DNA of 46,296 bases from Otariodibacter sp. Lineage in GTDB: Bacteria > Pseudomonadota > Gammaproteobacteria > Enterobacterales > Pasteurellaceae. The notes under the pieces were generated by a model. That model was given only the letters and a program-made list of their open reading frames with translations. It had not been told where the DNA came from and did not search any database. A program made the position numbers and the translations under genes. Numbering within the stretch: the stretch's first letter is position 1; each line of letters opens with the position of its first letter. Shown here piece by piece: positions 40,049 through 46,296 of the stretch. Where the stretch lies: the NCBI RefSeq assembly GCF_029256985.1, contig NZ_JARIDQ010000048.1, positions 1-46,296 of the forward strand, read 5' to 3'.

Positions 40049-40765
40049 ATGGAAATACTACATAATATTAAAATTGTTTTAATTGAAACCTCTCACAGTG
40101 GCAATATCGGATCTACTGCTCGAGCAATAAAAACAATGGGATTAACCCAACTTCGCTTAGTATCTCCAAAACAAGAAATTGATGAACAGGCTATTGCACT
40201 CTCGGCAGGAGCAAAAGATGTACTCGAAAACGTTGAAGTATTTGATAGCTTTAATAGTGCCGTTGCAGATTGTCAGTTAGTGATAGGCACGAGTGCAAGA
40301 CTTAGACATTTACAAAGCACCTTAATTGAACCGAGAGCTTGTGGTGAATTAGCAATTCAACGAGCCAATCAAGGAAATGTTGCCATTGTATTTGGACGTG
40401 AACGTGTAGGACTAACCAACGAAGAATTACTCAAGTGCCATTATCACTTAAATGTTCCAACCAATCCAGACTATGGATCTTTAAATCTAGCGATGGCAGT
40501 CCAGTTAGTTAGCTATGAAATTAGAATGGCATGGCTAAATTTGCAAAATAAACCGCAGAACTTACCGCTTGTAGATTATCCAACAGCAGAAGCCTTAGAG
40601 CATTTTTTTGCCCATACGGAATCACTGTATAAAGAATTAGGTTTTATTAAAAATGATGCGGTGATGCTAAAACTCCGCCGTTTATACCAACGGGCAGAGT
40701 TAGAAAATACAGAATTGAATTTATTGCGTGGGATGCTAACTGCGGTAGAGAAATATAAAAAATAA
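40049..40765 (+). CDS. trmJ: tRNA (cytidine/uridine-2'-O)-methyltransferase TrmJ
   Basis: 238 aa SPOUT; VLIETSHSGNIGSTARAIKTMGL, IVFGREREVGLTNEE-like segment (IVFGRERVGLTNEEL), SLNLAMAVQLVSYE. Confidence 0.93.
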   Translation: MEILHNIKIVLIETSHSGNIGSTARAIKTMGLTQLRLVSPKQEIDEQAIALSAGAKDVLENVEVFDSFNSAVADCQLVIGTSARLRHLQSTLIEPRACGELAIQRANQGNVAIVFGRERVGLTNEELLKCHYHLNVPTNPDYGSLNLAMAVQLVSYEIRMAWLNLQNKPQNLPLVDYPTAEALEHFFAHTESLYKELGFIKNDAVMLKLRRLYQRAELENTELNLLRGMLTAVEKYKK

Positions 40766-40777
40766 CTTAGTTAAATA

Positions 40778-41695
<918 letters not shown>

Positions 41696-41726
41696 CTATG
41701 CTCTATGGGTAAAATGCTATTTCAAA

Positions 41727-42839
41727 TTATTTTGGAAAAATCACACCTAAACTCACCGCTTGCGTTGCCCCTGTTACACTCGGTAAATTGGAAGGTAAAT
41801 CATGCATACGTTGATAAGCCAGCCATGCAAATGCTGTCGCTTCAACATAATCCACATTAATACCGTACTCCGTAGTGGTAGAAACTTGCCAATCAGGTAA
41901 TAATGTAGCTAATCGTTCCATCAACAATGGATTTCTTGCCCCTCCGCCACAAACTAATAATAAGCAAGGTAAGGTTTTCTGTTGAGAAATTTTTGTCAGA
42001 TCTTGAGCAATACTTCTTGCAGTAAATTCAACTAAGGTTGCTTGAACATCTTGCGGTGCAAGCGGTGAGATCAATGCCAACTTTTGCAATAACCACGCTA
42101 AATTAAATAATTCTCGCCCAGTACTTTTAGGTGGTAACTGATGGAAAAAAGGTTCATCAAGTAATGCTTCCAGTAAATCATCATTCACTTTACCCGTTTT
42201 TGCCCATTGTGCATCTTTATCAAAACGCTGACCTAAATGCTTTTCAATCCAAATATCTAATAATGTATTACCGGGACCAATATCATATCCGATTGTATTT
42301 TGATTAGGGTCTAGCAATGAAATATTACTGATTCCGCCAATATTCAAGACTCCGACAATTCGGTTCGGATCACTGAATACGGCTTGATGAAAAGCGGGTA
42401 CTAAAGGCGCTCCTTGCCCACCTAGTGCCATATCCTTACGACGAAAATCGGCAATTGTGGTGATACCTGTTTTTGTTGCAACCAGATTCATATCCCCAAT
42501 TTGCATCGTAAATGGAAATTCACCTTTAGGAGAGTGCCAAACCGTTTGACCATGACAGCCAATAGCTTGAATTTGATGAGGTTGTAATTGTTGTTTTGAC
42601 AAAAATTGATTAATACTATCGGCATACAATAAGCCAAGTTGATGATCTATTTCACCTAATTGCTGAAGGGTAATTTCCCCTGTTTTTAAAAGTTGAGATA
42701 GTGATACTCTAAGTGAATCAGGCATCGGTAAAAAATCACTAGCAATCAATTTGGGTATTGATGAGCTAAATTCTACTAATACAAGATCAACACCATCAAG
42801 GCTAGTACCTGACATTACTCCAATATAATACTGTTGCAT
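41727..42839 (-). CDS. anmK: Anhydro-N-acetylmuramic acid kinase
   Basis: 370 aa; [34 protein letters not shown]. Confidence 0.97.
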   Translation of the reverse strand: MQQYYIGVMSGTSLDGVDLVLVEFSSSIPKLIASDFLPMPDSLRVSLSQLLKTGEITLQQLGEIDHQLGLLYADSINQFLSKQQLQPHQIQAIGCHGQTVWHSPKGEFPFTMQIGDMNLVATKTGITTIADFRRKDMALGGQGAPLVPAFHQAVFSDPNRIVGVLNIGGISNISLLDPNQNTIGYDIGPGNTLLDIWIEKHLGQRFDKDAQWAKTGKVNDDLLEALLDEPFFHQLPPKSTGRELFNLAWLLQKLALISPLAPQDVQATLVEFTARSIAQDLTKISQQKTLPCLLLVCGGGARNPLLMERLATLLPDWQVSTTTEYGINVDYVEATAFAWLAYQRMHDLPSNLPSVTGATQAVSLGVIFPK

Positions 42840-42847
42840 ACTACACC

Positions 42848-45088
42848 TTATTTGAATTGATTAACCCACTCTTGCGCTTGTTGTAAATCCTGTTGCCATT
42901 CATCTTGAAGTTGTTTTACCCACTTCTCGATATTCTCATCCCAAAATTCTTGACTATCTGTTTGCGCTTGTTGAGCTACATCTTGCAGTTTAATTAAGCC
43001 CACAGATGCTAACGCTCCTTTAATTTTGTGCGCTTCATCCAATACAGCTTTACGGCTTTCTTCACCCTTATTTTTAGTCCATTTTTTAAACAATGAAGAT
43101 AAATTATCAAGATATTCAGGCATCAGTTTAGAAAATAATTCAAAATTCGCTAAGACAGAATTTTTGCCCATCACCTCAATCAACTCTCTTAATATACTAC
43201 GATCAAATGCTAACTCATCTAGCGTCTTATCCGTAACATCAAAAGAAGAAATTACTTGTTCATTCAAGCTATTATCTAAAAAATTATCATCAAAATTGTG
43301 ACTTAAACAATCAGCTAATGCCTCTAAAGAAAGTGGTTTACGCAATACATCATCCATTCCACGGTGTTGATAATCTTCTCTGGTATGAATAATATTAGCA
43401 GTCAAAGCAACTAATAACGGTAAGTAGTCAATTTCACCTTCTTCATACTGTTCTCGCCATTTTTTTGCAATATCAAAACCTGTCATATCGGGTAGTTGAA
43501 TATCCAGTAAGACTAAATCATAACTATTCTGCTTAAATAATTCGAAAGCCTCTGCCCCTGTCATTGCTACATCAACATCACATCCAAATTTATTAAGCAT
43601 AGCTCTTGCAACCACTACATTGACTTGAATATCCTCAACCAGTAATATTTTCAATGCATGATTATTAATTTCTACTGTTTTGCTATGAGCAACCTCATCT
43701 GCCTTAATTGTTAAAGTAAAAGTTGATCCCTTGTTAAGCTTACTATCAACAGTCAGATCTCCACCCATTAATTTAGCAATACGTTTAGAAATAGCTAATC
43801 CAATACCACTCCCAATTACTTTTTCACCTTGATTATTTTCTGCTTGATAAAACATAGCAAAAATCTTACGCTGATCTTTCTTATGTATACCAATTCCTGT
43901 ATCTTTTAAAATAAAGCTAAAATGATTTTGATCATTACGAACAACATTCAAACAAATATGTCCTCCAGATGGTGTAAACTTCACTGCATTACTCACTAAA
44001 TTCCATAAAATTTGGCTTAAACGAGCATTATCTACAAAAATAAATGTGGGTAAATCACAACTACATTGAATATGAAAATGGATCTTTTTCTGCTCTGCCA
44101 TTAAATTTGCAAAATGGCTGATATTACTAATCAACTGAGAAAACTCAATTTCTTTTGGAAATAGTTCAATGCGACGACTATCGATCTTTTCTAAATCAAT
44201 AATATCGCTAAAAATATGGCCTAAGGAAACCGCACTTACATTGATTGTTTTTAAATATTCACGTTGCTGATCGGATAATCCCCCCTCCAATAAAATCTGA
44301 CTCAATCCGATAATACCATTTAATGGAGTACGTAATTCATGGCTAATCGTCGCCATTAAGACTGTTTTATCACGACTGTTTTTTTCTATTACTTCTTGGT
44401 AGCGTTTACGTTCAGTAATATCTCGACCAAATCCCATAATACAATGACGATCTTGAACCCTATCATAATAAGGAACTTTACGAACTTCAAAACAAGACAA
44501 TTTATTATTTGAATAACGAATCCATTGCTCGTAAGTAACCCCTGTATTACTAATCAATGTATCTCTATCTGTAGAAAGAATTAATTTAGCCGTTTCTTCT
44601 GAATAAACATCACTAGGAGTTAAGTTTATTAATTCTTTTTCCGTTCTTCCCGTAAGTAATTCCATTGCACGATTACATCCTAAAAATCTTCCCTGATCAT
44701 CACGGTAAAAAACTAAATCTGGTGAAGCATCAATAAAGGAACGAAGAAACTCTGCTTTTTGCTCTAATTTTACATTTAACCGTGCATCTTGTTCTCTTAA
44801 TAAAGATAAATCTTTCAATGATTTTTCTAGTCTCATACGAGAACGTTCTAATTTTTCCACAATTAAATTGAAAAAATATAATACAAAAGGTGCAGAAAAA
44901 AGCCCTAAAGTCATTGAGCGAATAATATCTTGAGTATTTACTTTTCCAGTGAATAATAAACTAAAAAAAGATTGAGTACTAATAGCTAAAATAGCTAATA
45001 CAACCAACCCTAAAAGTAAAGCTTTCACTCTTCCTAACCTAAGGACCCAATTCACATAATTTTGTGCATATTCCTTTGGATTTCTCAT
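42848..45088 (-). CDS. arcB: Tripartite hybrid sensor kinase ArcB
   Basis: 746 aa; two TMs, PAS, HisKA ([14 protein letters not shown]), receiver ([12 protein letters not shown]), HPt ([13 protein letters not shown]). Confidence 0.95.
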   Translation of the reverse strand: MRNPKEYAQNYVNWVLRLGRVKALLLGLVVLAILAISTQSFFSLLFTGKVNTQDIIRSMTLGLFSAPFVLYFFNLIVEKLERSRMRLEKSLKDLSLLREQDARLNVKLEQKAEFLRSFIDASPDLVFYRDDQGRFLGCNRAMELLTGRTEKELINLTPSDVYSEETAKLILSTDRDTLISNTGVTYEQWIRYSNNKLSCFEVRKVPYYDRVQDRHCIMGFGRDITERKRYQEVIEKNSRDKTVLMATISHELRTPLNGIIGLSQILLEGGLSDQQREYLKTINVSAVSLGHIFSDIIDLEKIDSRRIELFPKEIEFSQLISNISHFANLMAEQKKIHFHIQCSCDLPTFIFVDNARLSQILWNLVSNAVKFTPSGGHICLNVVRNDQNHFSFILKDTGIGIHKKDQRKIFAMFYQAENNQGEKVIGSGIGLAISKRIAKLMGGDLTVDSKLNKGSTFTLTIKADEVAHSKTVEINNHALKILLVEDIQVNVVVARAMLNKFGCDVDVAMTGAEAFELFKQNSYDLVLLDIQLPDMTGFDIAKKWREQYEEGEIDYLPLLVALTANIIHTREDYQHRGMDDVLRKPLSLEALADCLSHNFDDNFLDNSLNEQVISSFDVTDKTLDELAFDRSILRELIEVMGKNSVLANFELFSKLMPEYLDNLSSLFKKWTKNKGEESRKAVLDEAHKIKGALASVGLIKLQDVAQQAQTDSQEFWDENIEKWVKQLQDEWQQDLQQAQEWVNQFK

Positions 45089-45128
45089 TTCAATACCTTT
45101 TATATTTCGTAGTAAAGCGAGTTATTAA

Positions 45129-45992
45129 TTATCGCCAATAAAATAGACATAAAATTGCAACAATAGCAATGACTACACCAATATAATTAATTTTATTGAT
45201 TTTTTCTTTAAATAAGAATACACCTACTAGTGAACCTAAACAGATTACGCCTAAATTCATGCCTGTAAAAACTAAGGTTGAATCATCTTTCATTGCTTGG
45301 TGAGCTTTAATATAAAATAAAATATTACAAAAATTCAATATACCCAATAATACACCTGTTAATAAGCTAGCAAAATCCCATTTTGTGCGTTTTAGTGTAA
45401 GATAAATAAACATCACACATCCAGCACCAATAAAAGAAATAAGCAAAGTTAATGAAAAACTTGAGCCTGTTTTTGCCATTTGTTTGAATAGAATATCGAT
45501 AATTCCAAACCCTCCCCAAACTAAAATAAGGCTAATTAGAGCAATCTTTCCCTCTTTTCCCGTTCCTTCATTACTTTTCCACAATAAACAAATCAAAGCA
45601 CCAAAGGCGAGTACTAACGCAATTAATTTATTTTGAGTGATAGTCTCACCAAATAAAGTGAAAGCAGCTAAAATAGGTAGAAAAAGAGAAAGGCGTTGAG
45701 CAGCATCAGTACGAATAATTCCTGCATACTCTAAAGATTTTGCTTGAATTAAAAATATTGTAGGTAACAGAATACCTAATGCGAAGAAAAGATAAGAAGA
45801 CGGATTATCCTGAACAATTTCAACTAGATTTTGTCCATTAAAATCTGGCTGTAATAGGAAATATGATAATATAGTTGCAATGACATAGTTCATTGCAATG
45901 CTTTGCGCAATTGCAATCCCTTTCCCTCTTGCAATCTTAATTAAAATACCCACCATAACACTGCATAATACTGCAAGTAAAAGCTCTAACAT
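45129..45992 (-). CDS. EamA/DMT-family permease
   Basis: 287 aa, 10-TM DMT pattern (LSLFLPILAAFTLFGETIT; GVFLFKEKINKINYIGVVI). Confidence 0.82.
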   Translation of the reverse strand: MLELLLAVLCSVMVGILIKIARGKGIAIAQSIAMNYVIATILSYFLLQPDFNGQNLVEIVQDNPSSYLFFALGILLPTIFLIQAKSLEYAGIIRTDAAQRLSLFLPILAAFTLFGETITQNKLIALVLAFGALICLLWKSNEGTGKEGKIALISLILVWGGFGIIDILFKQMAKTGSSFSLTLLISFIGAGCVMFIYLTLKRTKWDFASLLTGVLLGILNFCNILFYIKAHQAMKDDSTLVFTGMNLGVICLGSLVGVFLFKEKINKINYIGVVIAIVAILCLFYWR

Positions 45993-46092
45993 TTAATCTC
46001 CTTAACTTAATATGGGTTAGATAAAAATTCATCATTCTAATTGAGATAGAGATAATTTGTTGGTTTAATCTAGCTGGTCAGATGAGCCTATA

Positions 46093-46296
46093 TCAAATTT
46101 TGTGTAAATACCTATTTATTTGTGAAGCTGGGTTATTATCTAACATTTCTCCAACTTGGTCTTTATAATATTCCACATCTTCTTTAGCTGAATCTCGTAG
46201 CCTCTCTATTAAAATTGAGTTATTCTCCACCGCATTCTTGGCTATACCCATTCCTGTGCCGATGGTATTAAGTGTTTCTGCACTGGTGCCACTTGC
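46093..46296 (-). CDS. C-terminal end of a CdiA/filamentous-hemagglutinin-like protein with VENN motif (5' portion beyond the window)
   Basis: Minus-strand frame open to the window edge: ASGTSAETLNTIGTGMGIAKNAVENNSILIERLRDSAKEDVEYYKDQVGEMLDNNPASQINRYLHKI*. Not in the ORF track because it runs off the edge. Confidence 0.6.
   Translation of the reverse strand, partial: ASGTSAETLNTIGTGMGIAKNAVENNSILIERLRDSAKEDVEYYKDQVGEMLDNNPASQINRYLHKI

Noticed and set aside
43026-43301. Plus ORF opposite arcB
   Set aside because: Antisense to the HPt/linker region; no support.

Overview
This is a contiguous stretch of a Pasteurellaceae chromosome. I place it in the Actinobacillus pleuropneumoniae/Mannheimia-type uptake-signal clade, because ACAAGCGGT occurs at least 8 times and I saw no Hin-type AAGTGCGGT. 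It is densely coding and mostly housekeeping: priA (edge), alaA, menF, infC-rpmI-rplT, thrS, aroF, leuS-lptE-holA, maf, trmJ, murQ-anmK and arcB. Accessory content includes a GDSL autotransporter esterase between thrS and infC, an frmR-frmA-frmB formaldehyde module, a sialylated LOS/O-glycan locus (neuA, flippase, GT52, GT25, a polymerase-like protein, two GT2), an aga/bgaC-type mannose-family PTS operon with GH35 beta-galactosidase and LacD aldolase, an orphan afuA-like binding protein, and three EamA permeases. At the right edge, an open frame missed by the ORF track encodes the C-terminal end of a CdiA/filamentous-hemagglutinin-like protein with a VENN motif. Notable non-coding structure includes a 7-bp/7-nt hairpin upstream of thrS that mimics a tRNA-Thr(CGU) anticodon arm, a perfect 12-bp inverted repeat upstream of frmR, an ATT start for infC, and several terminator or attenuator hairpins, some built from paired uptake sequences. 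I saw no CRISPR array, tRNA/rRNA gene or IS element. No clearly new multi-gene system is evident; the strongest leads are the thrS leader, the VENN fragment and the hybrid PTS/GH35 operon.
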